This document shows positions 30,522 through 43,583 of a DNA stretch of 64,000 bases, piece after piece. Position 1 is the first letter of the stretch. Every line of letters begins with the position of its first letter. The notes below the pieces were generated by a model. The model was not told the DNA's origin, did no database searches, and saw only the letters and a program-made list of their open reading frames with translations. Both the position numbers and the translations under genes were made by a program. Origin of the DNA: Mesostigma viride (lineage: Eukaryota; Streptophyta; Mesostigmatophyceae; Mesostigmatales; Mesostigmataceae); the NCBI GenBank assembly GCA_009746045.1, contig RPFO01000078.1, positions 1,068,878 to 1,132,877 of the forward strand, read 5' to 3'.

Positions 30522-33500
30522 TTAGCTTCGTGGGATATCCATGGCCTTGAGGTACGTCTGGATGAGCGTGGGGTCCACGCGGGGGCAGTCGATGCCCGTC
30601 CCCTTGAGCGCCTCGTGCAAGCCCGACGAGTCAAAGTGGACGCTCGACTGATGGCATAAAAAGTTTATTGGAGGTAAGAAATGAAAAACGCGGAGAACAT
30701 GAGGCACAATGGGCGGCGGGCGGAGTGGGACAAATTCGTAGACATGGTTGCAAGCTAAGGCGATCATTCAAGCGGATATCAAGTGGGCCGAAGCAGCCGC
30801 TTGAGTAGACAGGGCACGGGCATGAGGGAGAACATTAAGGGGCAGGGAACAGGAATGGGACCTGCTCCAAGGCATGAGGTCGAGTGCCCGTGGGGATGCG
30901 GAGCAAGTGCTGCGCAGAATATCCATGCTGACCCCTGCACGATAGTAGTCTGCCAAACATCTAACATCCTGCTTCCTATCCATGCCACATACTCGTTTAT
31001 TAATTGATCCAGAAAACCTTGCATTCATCATAGGTACTTAGAGCGGTTTCACGATTGAGGAAAAGCAAAAGTCAAACATGCTGAAATTCCCTGATAGATA
31101 AGCAGGCCGTATTTTTGAATGTCACATCGCATTTGAAAAGCATGCCTGCAAAGCATTGCACGTCATGGCATGAAGCGGCGAAGGGTTACTAGATCAGAGG
31201 TGCAGGCACCCGCCTGACATCCGATTAAAGCAAGCAAAAAATCAGACGACAGGAAACAAAGCAGCGATAAGTTAAAGCACTGGTCTTCCACAAACCATCC
31301 CTATTCATAGTCTGTTGCGCCGCCCCCCCCCCCCCCCCCATTCCCCCCCCCACCTACTTCTACTATGAAAATATTACCATTGCATCTCACACTACGACTT
31401 TGCTGCTAGGCTGACCTCGCAGTATGGGATTAAACCTACTATAAATACGAAGCCTGAACGCTACGTTTGAAAAACAACGCTATATACTATTTTGACGCGT
31501 GCTGCTGCGCTGACCTCGAAGTACTGGATGAAGCCGTCCAGCCCGACTTGCAGCGACTGCAGCTTGGCCTTGCCCCCCGCGCTCTGCGTGCGCAGCTCTG
31601 AACGGAACTCGGCAAGGGGCACCCGCTTGAGGGGGAAGCCGGCGCTCTGGGCCAAGGGGGGGGGTGGAGGTGGGACAGGTGGCAGCAAGCAGGCGGATGT
31701 GCCACTCGTGAGCCTAAAGCGAGCAACAACCATTTGGGGTCACCCTTGTGAAGTATAGATACTATCTGGTGTCTAACAATAGATATAATAATAATAACAA
31801 CAATTATTATTACATACTATCTAGTAGCTAATAATAATAGTAAGAACAACAATTTCATTATATATACTATCTAGTATACTAAAATAATAATCATAACAAC
31901 AAAAAATATTATTATAATTACATAGCATTCGGTGTAGACATTACCACCTGTCAACCCACACCTACATCGCACTTAGCTTCAATGCGGGGAAGACTTTAGG
32001 CCTTGCTCGCATTCCTGTGAAATGGCATAGCAAGCCATGACCCTTTTCGCGTGTGTCGACGCGTTTGCAAGAGCAATCACGAGTCTGTGCCCGCCGGCAC
32101 AAGGTTATACGCACTACTTTGCGGAAATAGCAAACTATGCACCGTGATAAGTAAAAGCTTCGCAGTGTCACTTGCTACAGCGACATGGAACAAACATATG
32201 TTATACAGAGCGAGCGTTTGTTTGGACGCAGCGCCCTGCCTTGCCTACCTTGGTCCTGCTCCCTCTTTTCCCCTCCATGGCCCTTTCCTCTTCTGCCCAG
32301 TTTCCTCTCTCCCGACAACTGTTTCACACCCCCTATTTTTTCTTCCATTTGCTGCAAATATATGCTACCTGGAGCCTACCTTCACCAATAAAAATGGCTT
32401 ACACGTGTTAAAGGGCTTATACATCACAAAGTGCTTTATGACGAATGATAGGTAGTAAGCCCTGCCTACCTCAACCCATTGGAACACTGACCGTAGTGAT
32501 AGAAAAGCTTGTGCCACATAGGGTACTCCTAAAAGTTTTGTTCATCCCCGCCCACCTCGGCCACAGGGGTGATTCAACGAGCTGCGCACGTTAGGGTCGT
32601 ATAAAACAAGCCTTGCTGCTCCCCCCCCCCACCTTCCCCCCCATGGAAACTCTGACAATATTACAATAGCTTATACCACTCAATATAATTGATGGGACTC
32701 CGCTCCACCTCACCTACCTCAACCATCGGACGAATAGGGTGAGAAGGCATACAGAGGGTAATAAGGAATACTGTTCACAATAGGGTTCTGTAAAGACCAT
32801 GGCTCCCCTGCCCCCCCCCCTCTCTTGCCTTCATCCATCAGAAGGCTGAGTGTAGTACCAATGCGAATGTTGCTATGGGTAATTAAAACAGTTCTGCTCC
32901 CCCACGCCACCCCTGCCATACCTCCATCCATCGGTAGAGTGAGGATGTTTATGTGGAGTATGTACTGTACCAGTTACGAGGGGAAAGGGAAAACAAGTGC
33001 CCCCCACCCCCCCACACACCTCCACCCATTTGAAGACATCCTCCATCACCACGGGCGCCTGCGGGTTCTGCACGTGCAGCACGCGGCCCATCGACTTGAC
33101 TGGGTGCTCGATCAGGTGCACGATGGCGGCCGCCGCAAAGTCGACAGGTGTCAGGTCCAGCCGCCACGATGATGTGCTGGCGTCCGCAGCTGGCGCCATG
33201 CCCATGGTGATGCAGCCCTGTGACGTGGTGACGTGGGGATGTTCATGTGTGTGTACGTGGGTGTGTGCATGTTTGCCACTGCAGGTTACTGATGTGCTAT
33301 CACTCAGAGAACGTTTGGGGAAATTGGTTGGGTGCGTTGTTTGTTGTTTGTGTCCATTGTGGATGCCTTTCCCTGGGTGTGTGCGCCTGTGGTATGCGGT
33401 ACCGTCACATGGGTATCGATGCAGGTACAAGAGTAACACACGAACCCAAAGTAGTAGAATATTAACAGGGAACAGCGCGCAAGTCCCGGTACGACACGGT

Positions 33501-36500
33501 GCGCTACATCCTATATAGAAGAAGATAGCCACCCAATATGTGGCGCTCTTAGATGGGATGCAGCCCCCGAGGAGGTTCTGAGTTCCCTTGACATTTGGTC
33601 ACTATGAACCAGAATCGCACAAGTTTTCTCATTTCTTCGGGTACCTGCATCGTCACGCATCGGACCAGGCCCCAGGTTCCTCATAGACGCTCATCCTCCA
33701 CCGCATGCATGCACAAACCACTAAGTGCCTTGAGCATCCAGCACGGTAACCGTGGGCACTGCTATGATTGGTTTATGGCCGGTTTTGGTCTCATCGCATA
33801 TTCCTCAACATCAGCCGGACAAAGTCTTGTATGAGTGACTACAGTTCCCAATACCGCAAGTGCCAATGGTGAATCTGGCTCTCGTACCCCGATCATCCGC
33901 CGTCATGCTTAGAAATCACAACTGCCACGAACAGATTCCTGTATGTATTGTACCCCGATCATCCGCCAGATGAAGTATAGTATTATTCATACCTAAGGAC
34001 TACAAGTGCTAATAATTGATTGTTCTATCTTTTTTTACCTCGATCATCAGCCGGATAAAGTCGCTGGCGTTCCATTGGCCGCTCACGCTGGAGCCCGCCA
34101 TGTTGCCCGGACGGTAGATGGCAACCGGCAGGCCGCGGCGCCGTGCCTGTGCCACCCATGTGGACAGCGCCACGATCATGGCATTTTGTTGTCACGTGCA
34201 TCCCATGGTGGCCATGGGGGCACACGATAGGCAGTAGTCAGCATGCAAGGACACGGCACTACAAAACGGACTATAATGTCTCAAGACTTCCCCCACCCCC
34301 TTCACAGACAAACACACACATACACACACCATTTAGTAAGCTTAGGGCATGCTCTACAAACGAGCCGCTTGCAATCGGGCCGCTAGCAAAAGCCTGGAAA
34401 ACATTACTTGGACGGCCAACCACTACCACATCTCGTGATGCCCCTTGCCTACACGACCACATAACCTTTATCCTTGCTGTACGAACTCAGAGCATGTCGC
34501 CCTTCACGGTCCGCGAAACAGCAAGCCCGACACGTCAGCCAGTTCCCACAGGTCCACCTCAAGGTGCTGGTCGTTGTGCCATGCTATGCGTTGTGTGATG
34601 CTGGATGCTGCGACAGGTATCCCAAAAGGTCCCACTACGCCGGAGGCACGTTCATGAGGCACCTCCAGCAGAGTGGAACACGATCACCTCAGCGGCCATT
34701 CTCATAAATCGTTATAAAATTCATGGCCAGTTGGCCACACCCAATCGTCATCGTAATACCGACAGCCACCCACCTTCAGGCGGGCTGCTGTCATCATAAT
34801 GATCCATCATCCGCACCTGCGCGGCCACCCACCTCCAGGCAGAGCTGCTGGTGTGTTATCATAATGACAAATCCTCCGCGGCCACCCACCTCCAGGCAGA
34901 GCTGCTCGGCGACCCACTTGGTCTGCGCGTAGCCCTCGGTCAGCTGCCCGCTGATGTCATCGAGGCAGGCCTCCTCCAGGCACTGCTTCATGCCGGTGGG
35001 GAACACACCGTTGGTCGATATGTAGTGCACCGGCTTGGCATGCGTTGCGCTGCCAGGGGGACATAAGCAAGGGATGGCAAGGGGGACAGAAGCAAGGGAT
35101 GACAAGGGGGACAGAAGCAAGGGATGACAAGGGGGACATAAGCAAGGGATGACAAGGGGGACATAAGCAAGGGATGACCAGGGGGACATAAGCAAGGGAT
35201 GACCAGGGGGACAGAAGCAAGGGATGACAAGGGGGACATAAGCAAGGGATGACAAGGGGGACAGAAGCAAGGGATGACAAGGGGGACAGAAGCAAGGGAT
35301 GACAAGGGGTACAGAAGCAAGGGATGACAAGGGGACAGAAGCAAGGGATGACAAGGGGGACAGAAGCAAGGGATGACAAGGGGTACAGAAGCAAGGGATG
35401 ACAAGGGGGACAGAAGCAAGGGATGACAAGGGGGACAGAAGCAAGGGATGACAAGGGGGACAGAAGCAAGGGATGACAAGGGGGACAGAAGCAAGGGATG
35501 ACAAGGGGGACAGAAGCAAGGGATGACAAGGGGGACAGAAGCAAGGGATGACAAGGGGGACAGAAGCAAGGGATGACAAGGGGGACAGAAGCAAGGGATG
35601 ACAAGGGGGACAGAAGCAAGGGATGACAAGGGGTACAGAAGCAAGGGATGACAAGGGGGACAGAAGCAAGGGATGACAAGGGGGACAGAAGCAAGGGATG
35701 ACAAGGGGGACAGAAGCAAGGGATGACAAGGGGTACATAAGCAAGGGATGACAAGGGGGACAGAAGCAAGGGATGACAAGGGGGACAGAAGCAAGGGATG
35801 ACAAGGGGGACAGAAGCAAGGGATGACAAGGGGGACAGAAGCAAGGGATGACAAGGGGGACAGAAGCAAGGGATGACAAGGGGGACATAAGCAAGGGATG
35901 ACAAGGGGGACATAAGCAAGGGATGACCAGGGGGACATAAGCAAGGGATGACCAGGGGGACAGAAGCAAGGGATGACAAGGGGGACATAAGCAAGGGATG
36001 ACAAGGGGGACAGAAGCAAGGGATGACAAGGGGGACAGAAGCAAGGGATGACAAGGGGGACAGAAGCAAGGGATGACAAGGGGGACAGAAGCAAGGGATG
36101 ACAAGGGGGACAGAAGCAAGGGATGACAAGGGGGACAGAAGCAAGGGATGACAAGGGGGACAGAAGCAAGGGATGACAAGGGGTACAGAAGCAAGGGATG
36201 ACAAGGGGGACAGAAGCAAGGGATGACAAGGGGGACAGAAGCAAGGGATGACAAGGGGGACAGAAGCAAGGGATGACAAGGGGGACAGAAGCAAGGGATG
36301 ACAAGGGGGACATAAGCAAGGGATGACAAGGGGGACATAAGCAAGGGATGACAAGGGGGACATAAGCAAGGGATGACCAGGGGGACAGAAGCAAGGGATG
36401 ACAAGGGGGACAGAAGCAAGGGACGACAAGGGGGACATAAGCAAGGGATGACAAGGGGACAGAAGCAAGGGATGACAAGGGGTACAGAAGCAAGGGATGA

Positions 36501-39500
36501 CAAGGGGGACATAAGCAAGGGATGACAAGGGGGACATAAGCAAGGGATGACAAGGGGGACATAAGCAAGGGATGACAAGGGGGACATAAGCAAGGGATGA
36601 CAAGGGGGACATAAGCAAGGGATGACAAGGGGGACAGAAGCAAGGGATGACAAGGGGGACATAAGCAAGGGATGACAAGGGGGACAGAAGCAAGGGATGA
36701 CAAGGGGGACATAAGCAAGGGATGACAAGGGGGACAGAAGCAAGGGATGACAAGGGGGACATAAGCAAGGGATGACAAGGGGGACAGAAGCAAGGGATGA
36801 CAAGGGGGACAGAAGCAAGGGATGACAAGGGGGACAGAAGCAAGGGATGACAAGGGGGACATAAGCAAGGGATGACAAGGGGGACAGAAGCAAGGGATGA
36901 CAAGGGGGACATAAGCAAGGGATGACAAGGGGGACATAAGCAAGGGATGACAAGGGGGACAGAAGCAAGGGATGACAAGGGGGACATAAGCAAGGGATGA
37001 CAAGGGGGACATAAGCAAGGGATGACAAGGGGGACAGAAGCAAGGGATGACAAGGGGGACATAAGCAAGGGATGACAAGGGGGACAGAAGCAAGGGATGA
37101 CAAGGGGGACATAAGCAAGGGATGACAAGGGGGACATAAGCAAGGGATGACAAGGGGGACATAAGCAAGGGATGACAAGGGGGACATAAGCAAGGGATGA
37201 CAAGGGGGACAGAAGCAAGGGATGACAAGGGGGACATAAGCAAGGGATGACAAGGGGGACAGAAGCAAGGGATGACAAGGGGGACAGAAGCAAGGGATGA
37301 CAAGGGGGACAGAAGCAAGGGATGACAAGGGGGACAGAAGCAAGGGATGACAAGGGGGACATAAGCAAGGGATGACAAGGGGGACAGAAGCAAGGGATGA
37401 CAAGGGGGACATAAGCAAGGGATGACAAGGGGGACATAAGCAAGGGATGACAAGGGGGACATAAGCAAGGGATGACAAGGGGGACATAAGCAAGGGATGA
37501 CAAGGGGGACATAAGCAAGGGATGACAAGGGGGACATAAGCAAGGGATGACAAGGGGGACAGAAGCAAGGGATGACAAGGGGGACATAAGCAAGGGATGA
37601 CAAGGGGGACAGAAGCAAGGGATGACAAGGGGGACATAAGCAAGGGATGACAAGGGGGACATAAGCAAGGGATGACAAGGGGGACAGAAGCAAGGGATGA
37701 CAAGGGGGACATAAGCAAGGGATGACAAGGGGGACATAAGCAAGGGATGACAAGGGGGACAGAAGCAAGGGATGACAAGGGGGACATAAGCAAGGGATGA
37801 CAAGGGGGACATAAGCAAGGGATGACAAGGGGTACAGAAGCAAGGGATGACAAGGGGGACATAAGCAAGGGATGACAAGGGGGACATAAGCAAGGGATGA
37901 CAAGGGGGACAGAAGCAAGGGATGACAAGGGGGACATAAGCAAGGGATGACAAGGGGGACAGAAGCAAGGGATGACAAGGGGGACAGAAGCAAGGGATGA
38001 CAAGGGGGACATAAGCAAGGGATGACAAGGGGGACAGAAGCAAGGGATGACAAGGGGGACATAAGCAAGGGATGACAAGGGGGACAGAAGCAAGGGATGA
38101 CAAGGGGGACATAAGCAAGGGATGACAAGGGGGACATAAGCAAGGGATGACAAGGGGGACATAAGCAAGGGATGACAAGGGGGACAGAAGCAAGGGATGA
38201 CAAGGGGGACATAAGCAAGGGATGACAAGGGGGACAGAAGCAAGGGATGACAAGGGGGACAGAAGCAAGGGATGACAAGGGGGACATAAGCAAGGGATGA
38301 CAAGGGGGACATAAGCAAGGGATGACAAGGGGGACATAAGCAAGGGATGACAAGGGGGACATAAGCAAGGGATGACAAGGGGGACATAAGCAAGGGATGA
38401 CAAGGGGGACATAAGCAAGGGATGACAAGGGGGACAGAAGCAAGGGATGACAAGGGGGACATAAGCAAGGGATGACAAGGGGGACAGAAGCAAGGGATGA
38501 CAAGGGGGACATAAGCAAGGGATGACAAGGGGGACAGAAGCAAGGGATGACAAGGGGGACATAAGCAAGGGATGACAAGGGGGACAGAAGCAAGGGATGA
38601 CAAGGGGGACAGAAGCAAGGGATGACAAGGGGGACAGAAGCAAGGGATGACAAGGGGGACATAAGCAAGGGATGACAAGGGGGACATAAGCAAGGGATGA
38701 CAAGGGGGACATAAGCAAGGGATGACAAGGGGGACAGAAGCAAGGGATGACAAGGGGGACATAAGCAAGGGATGACAAGGGGGACAGAAGCAAGGGATGA
38801 CAAGGGGGACAGAAGCAAGGGATGACAAGGGGGACATAAGCAAGGGATGACAAGGGGGACAGAAGCAAGGGATGACAAGGGGGACAGAAGCAAGGGATGA
38901 CAAGGGGGACATAAGCAAGGGATGACAAGGGGGACATAAGCAAGGGATGACAAGGGGGACAGAAGCAAGGGATGACAAGGGGGACATAAGCAAGGGATGA
39001 CAAGGGGTACATAAGCAAGGGATGACAAGGGGGACAGAAGCAAGGGATGACAAGGGGGACAGAAGCAAGGGATGACAAGGGGGACATAAGCAAGGGATGA
39101 CAAGGGGTACATAAGCAAGGGATGACAAGGGGGACAGCAGCAAGGGATGACAAGGGGGACAGAAGCAAGGGATGACAAGGGGGACAGAAGCAAGGGATGA
39201 CAAGGGGGACAGCGCTTTTAGGGATCATTGGGTCAAGAGAGGCGGCATTGGGGTTTCGAGGCAAGGGGGGAGTTCGGCGTGCGTCATGCTGGTGGGGGAT
39301 ATGAACAAGGTCCCACTGGGTTATTAAGGGATATGAGCTCAATAGGATATGTAGTGCACCGGCTTGGCGTGCGTCATGCACATACATATACATCCACGTC
39401 CGGACCATTGAAGGCTAAAGCAACTTCCACCTTTATTCGCGCTCACTGCTTCCACGTACGGGCACACCCACATGGTTATACAAACATGGGCGCACAAATC

Positions 39501-42500
39501 TCCAGACTTCTGGCCTGCGCGGGGTGTCTCATCAATACTACTCATAGTACTCATCAATACTACTAATAGTACTCATCAATACTACTATTAGTACTCATCA
39601 ATACCAGTAATAGTGCTACTATACAGAGATGGGTGGACACACCAAGCTCCTCCCCATCTTTTCGCTCTCCTTCAAGGCGCATGCAGGGACACACAGGCAC
39701 GTACTACTACATTCACAGGCACACAAACAGCCACGCACATGCTCACACAAGCCTCATACTCACGTGTGGCTAGCTGCACGGGGACACACACAAGGACACA
39801 CATATAGACGCACACAAGCACGGCGTTTAGCATCTTTCAGGGTCACGCACGCCTCATACTCACCCGCGGCTGATGCATGCGGGGACACATCCTCGGCAAT
39901 GTTAACAGGACATGCAAGATGAGATGTAGACAAGGTGACACGAGGGAACATGGCGGTTAGCGTGTAGGGTGTGGGCTCACGCATGCCTATCCCTCACCCG
40001 TGGCTGAAGCGGCCGTTGGCGACGGCGAGCCGCAGCACTTCTTGCGTCCCCATCACGTTGGTCGCGTGGAGCGCCGCGTAGGGCTTCACAAGGTTGACCT
40101 GTCGTACGCAGATACGGAGAACGTAGTAGGGCCATAGATAGATAACAATGCACCATGTTGCAGGATGACCGCCAATGCAGCGATGCGTGCGGCTTGACCC
40201 CATCAATAGCATATACATAATACGGCATATGTACCTGTACGGCGCTAAACGTGTACTACAACCAAGAAGAAACCCATGGCATAAGTGGAAACAGCCAGGC
40301 ATACACACTTGGCCCAGGTGCATGATAAGAATACGGTGGATGTGGAAAACAGGCATTTGGTTTAAAATTTGCTGAATGCCTCGACGACAAGGCCATCACA
40401 GGCCATGCACATGGTGGGAGCTGCTACAAGAAGTGCTGCAGGCCATACCTTTTAAGCAGTTTCCCCAACAAGCTTTTGCCATGCTACCCAGCATCCAGCG
40501 GGGTGAATGCAGGAGACCCCCTTCAAAACAGTACCTCGTGATAATATAATACATCATCTCTGTAGTAATTAATATAGAGCGGTGTAATTAATATAGAGCG
40601 GTGGGGAGATTGCAGCGACAAATTGTGCAGTCATCTAGGCATATGAATGGAGCAGCCATCTGGCTTGTGACGAGCAAAAGTTTAGTTGTATGCTAAGCAC
40701 CTAGCACACTAAACTTCTGTACTATAACTTTACCATAGTATACTCAAGTACTGCGAATATAACATCATACTGTAGTTACATTACCTCGGCGCCGTTGTGG
40801 AGGATGGCGTCCACCTCTCCCGCCAGGTTTTGGAACACCGACTGCAAGCATAACAAGAATGTGCAATGGATGCATATGTTCGGGATGTATAATTAGTTGG
40901 GCATACCATATCCACAGGCATATTACCTTGGGCATATCCACAGGCATATTCAAGTTGTTGGGGCCAGTTCGCCACATGCGGGGGGGTCACTACCGCAAAA
41001 TGCAGGTATTCCCATCACCAGCGCTTGCAGCCGCACATGATAGGAACAATCCAAGGCACTGCTGTACCCAGCTGCCAGCCGCCAGCCACCAGCACAACAG
41101 TGTTGCCAGCATCTCGCCAGCGGGGGCTCAAATTGTACCCACCCTCGCGTACGCAAGATGCTCCAAATCCCAAGTCCCCAAATCCCAAAGCTGTGCAGCG
41201 TGCTCCTGAGGCTACCCAGAGTGAAGGGTGAAAGTGCTCCAGGAACGATGCTCCAACTCCCATCATGCACCGAAAGTCAATCCAAGCAGCGCCACAAGTG
41301 CTTTACAGGGTAAACTACCCAAGCAGTGCGAAAATGCTGAGAAGCGGTCAAGTATCCGAGCGGGCGGCTCACCTGCAATAAGCACGCTTCAAGCAACTAA
41401 CGGAAGGGGGGTCTCACCTCAGGCAGCCCCAGCAGCGGCCGGCTGAGGTCGCCCACCACCGGGAACACCCGCGCCTCGAGCGCCGCCAGCATCTCCTCAT
41501 CACCATCCCGGTAGAGCGAGTAGCTGCAAAGTGGGTGGGCGTGGACTTACGAGCGAATGGTTCATTGCAAGTAATGAGTGGTTGGAAGGTAGGGGAGTGC
41601 GGTGAGAGCAATAAGCTGCGGGATGGAAAGCGCTAGGTCACAAACGTGCCATGTGCCGTATGTAACTTGTGAGAAGGGTTGGGTCACAGTGTATTGCGGG
41701 TGGTGAGCAGTAGGAAGGTACTCAACGCCGTGGAGCGAGCAGCTGCAAGGGTATAGGAGGGTGTTAAATAAATACTACTATAATGTAGGAGGGTGTTAAA
41801 TAAATAGGAGTTCAATAAATATAGTATAGGAGGGTGTTAAATAAATATAATATAGGAGGGTGTTAAATAAAGAACCATTATGGGGAGGGGTGATTTGCTC
41901 AAGTTACTTTCCGTGGTAGACCGAGTGGCTGTGCGTGTTGTGTGTACACGGGGAACACGCCTAGGCAAAGAAAACGGTTAAGGATAATGCTACTTTGTCA
42001 TTATCAGGTATGGCGGTAGGGCTTAGGCCTGCTTCCCCAACCCCCCTCCAAGGAGCCAAGCCCCTGTATGCCCTATTCCTTCAATAGATGGCCCCCACTC
42101 CTAGGCTTTTGAGCGTTGCTAAGCCGCGCCTCGAGCCTCTTCAAAAAGCCTAATAACGCCCACTTCTTTAGCTCAACCCCCTCTACACACCGCTTAAGCA
42201 TGGCGCCTTCCTCCACCCTCCTCCCTCATGACGGCCCCGTCACTTCATATGTTGAGTATGGTGTCCGCTTTACCCCCCCACACAAAACACACATACGCAT
42301 ACACACACCTCTTGAGCCTAGTTGGCCCTTTTAACCCCCTCGCCTCTTGAGCACAGGCCCCCCCCACTTCCACCCACCTCCTGAGCATGGCCACTTTCCC
42401 TCACCTCTTGAGCATACACCCCCCACACAACAAACAGCACACCCACCTGTTGAGCATGGGGCCCCCCACAACAAACAGCACACCCATCTGTTGAGCATGG

Positions 42501-43583
42501 CCCCCCCCCCAACAAACAGCGCACGCACCTGTCGAGCATGCCCCCCCCCCCCCAACAAACAGCACACCCACCTGTCGAGCATGGTACCCCATAACAAACA
42601 GCACACGCACCTGTCGAGCATGCCCACTTCCCTTGACACACAACCCCTTTACCTCTTGAGCGTGGCCACGATGCGGTCAAACGCGGCTGCCTTGGCCGCC
42701 TCCTCGTCGCCCGCCTTGCTGGCGTCCCGCCCCGGCACGCGCACAAGGCAGTAAATGTCCCAGTCAGTGCTGGCCAGCAGGCGCGCCAGCAGGAACGCGC
42801 CCAGGTAGCCCGACGCGCCCGTGAGCAGCAGCCGGTGGAGCGGCCGCAGCGCCGTGTGGGCCATGCGGTAGCGCTCAAAGCCGGTCTGGGATGGAACGAG
42901 GCGAAAGGATCAGGCGCGGAAGGATCAGGCATGGGGGGGACCAGGGAGGGGACAGGAAAGCGGGGACAGGAAGGAGGGGAGCGGTCAGACAAGATCGCGG
43001 AAAACGGGTGGGGAGGGGTTGCCTGGCGGAGCGGTAGACAAGGAGTTGTGGGGTACAAAGGGGAAGGAGAAGGGGACAGGAGGATGGGGAAAGAGAACGG
43101 AAAAGTCGAGCACAATTAGGAGACAATGCTTCTCTTCTAGGTACTCTCCGTGATAGTTCTTGTTTCATTAGCTCAATTAGGAGACAATGCTTCTCTTCTA
43201 GGTACTCTCTGTGATACTTCTTGTTTCATTAGCTCGAGCGACGGCGCCAGGGCAGAGTCTAGCTCCAACAGCCTGTACTGTGGTGCTGGGGCGTTGGTTT
43301 TGTGTTACCCAAGGTTGCGTGGCGGTGCTGGCATGTGTCACTTGTGCGCCTACCTTGTGTCACAGTGCTGGCATTTGTCACTTGTTTTACCTACCTTGCG
43401 TGACGGCGCTGGGTAGATCGAGGGCTCCAGCCGCACTTCCGCGCGCAGGTCCAAGACCGCACCGTTGCCCCCTGCCCCATTGGTGGCCGCGCCACCCTTG
43501 CCGTTGCCCTCGACCAGCTTGGCCATGTCTTGCAGCGTGTGCGCAGCCATGATATCTGGAAGGGCGAGTTCCAGGCCAAAGTC
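30522..43583 (-). CDS. Exons 23-32: carrier end, linker and thioester reductase (R) domain
   Basis: After a Gly/Asn/Ala-rich linker in exon 23 the NAD(P)-binding reductase begins in exon 24: LLLTGASGYLGAFLLARLL (TGxxGxxG Rossmann loop), WDIYCLVRVPGRD. It continues VFPVVGDLSRPLLGLPE, VDAILHNGAE joined to VNLVKPYAALHATNVMGTQE, PVHYISTNGVFP, then YAQTKWVAEQL with the Tyr-x3-Lys catalytic pair of short-chain dehydrogenases. Exons 29-32 give PVAIYRPGNMAGSSVSGQWN, LDLTPVDFAAAAIVHLIEHP, the substrate lobe and a short end (YLKAMDIPRS). This order matches terminal R domains of Lys2, LgrE and carboxylic acid reductases, which release the thioester as an aldehyde. All key residues are present. Confidence 0.92.

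Noticed and set aside
34794-39408. Three overlapping minus-strand ORFs of about 1400-1480 residues (CPPCHPLL-type repeats)
   Set aside because: They are all three frames of a stop-free 25-bp minisatellite inside an intron; only the terminal 54 codons of one of them are exon 28.
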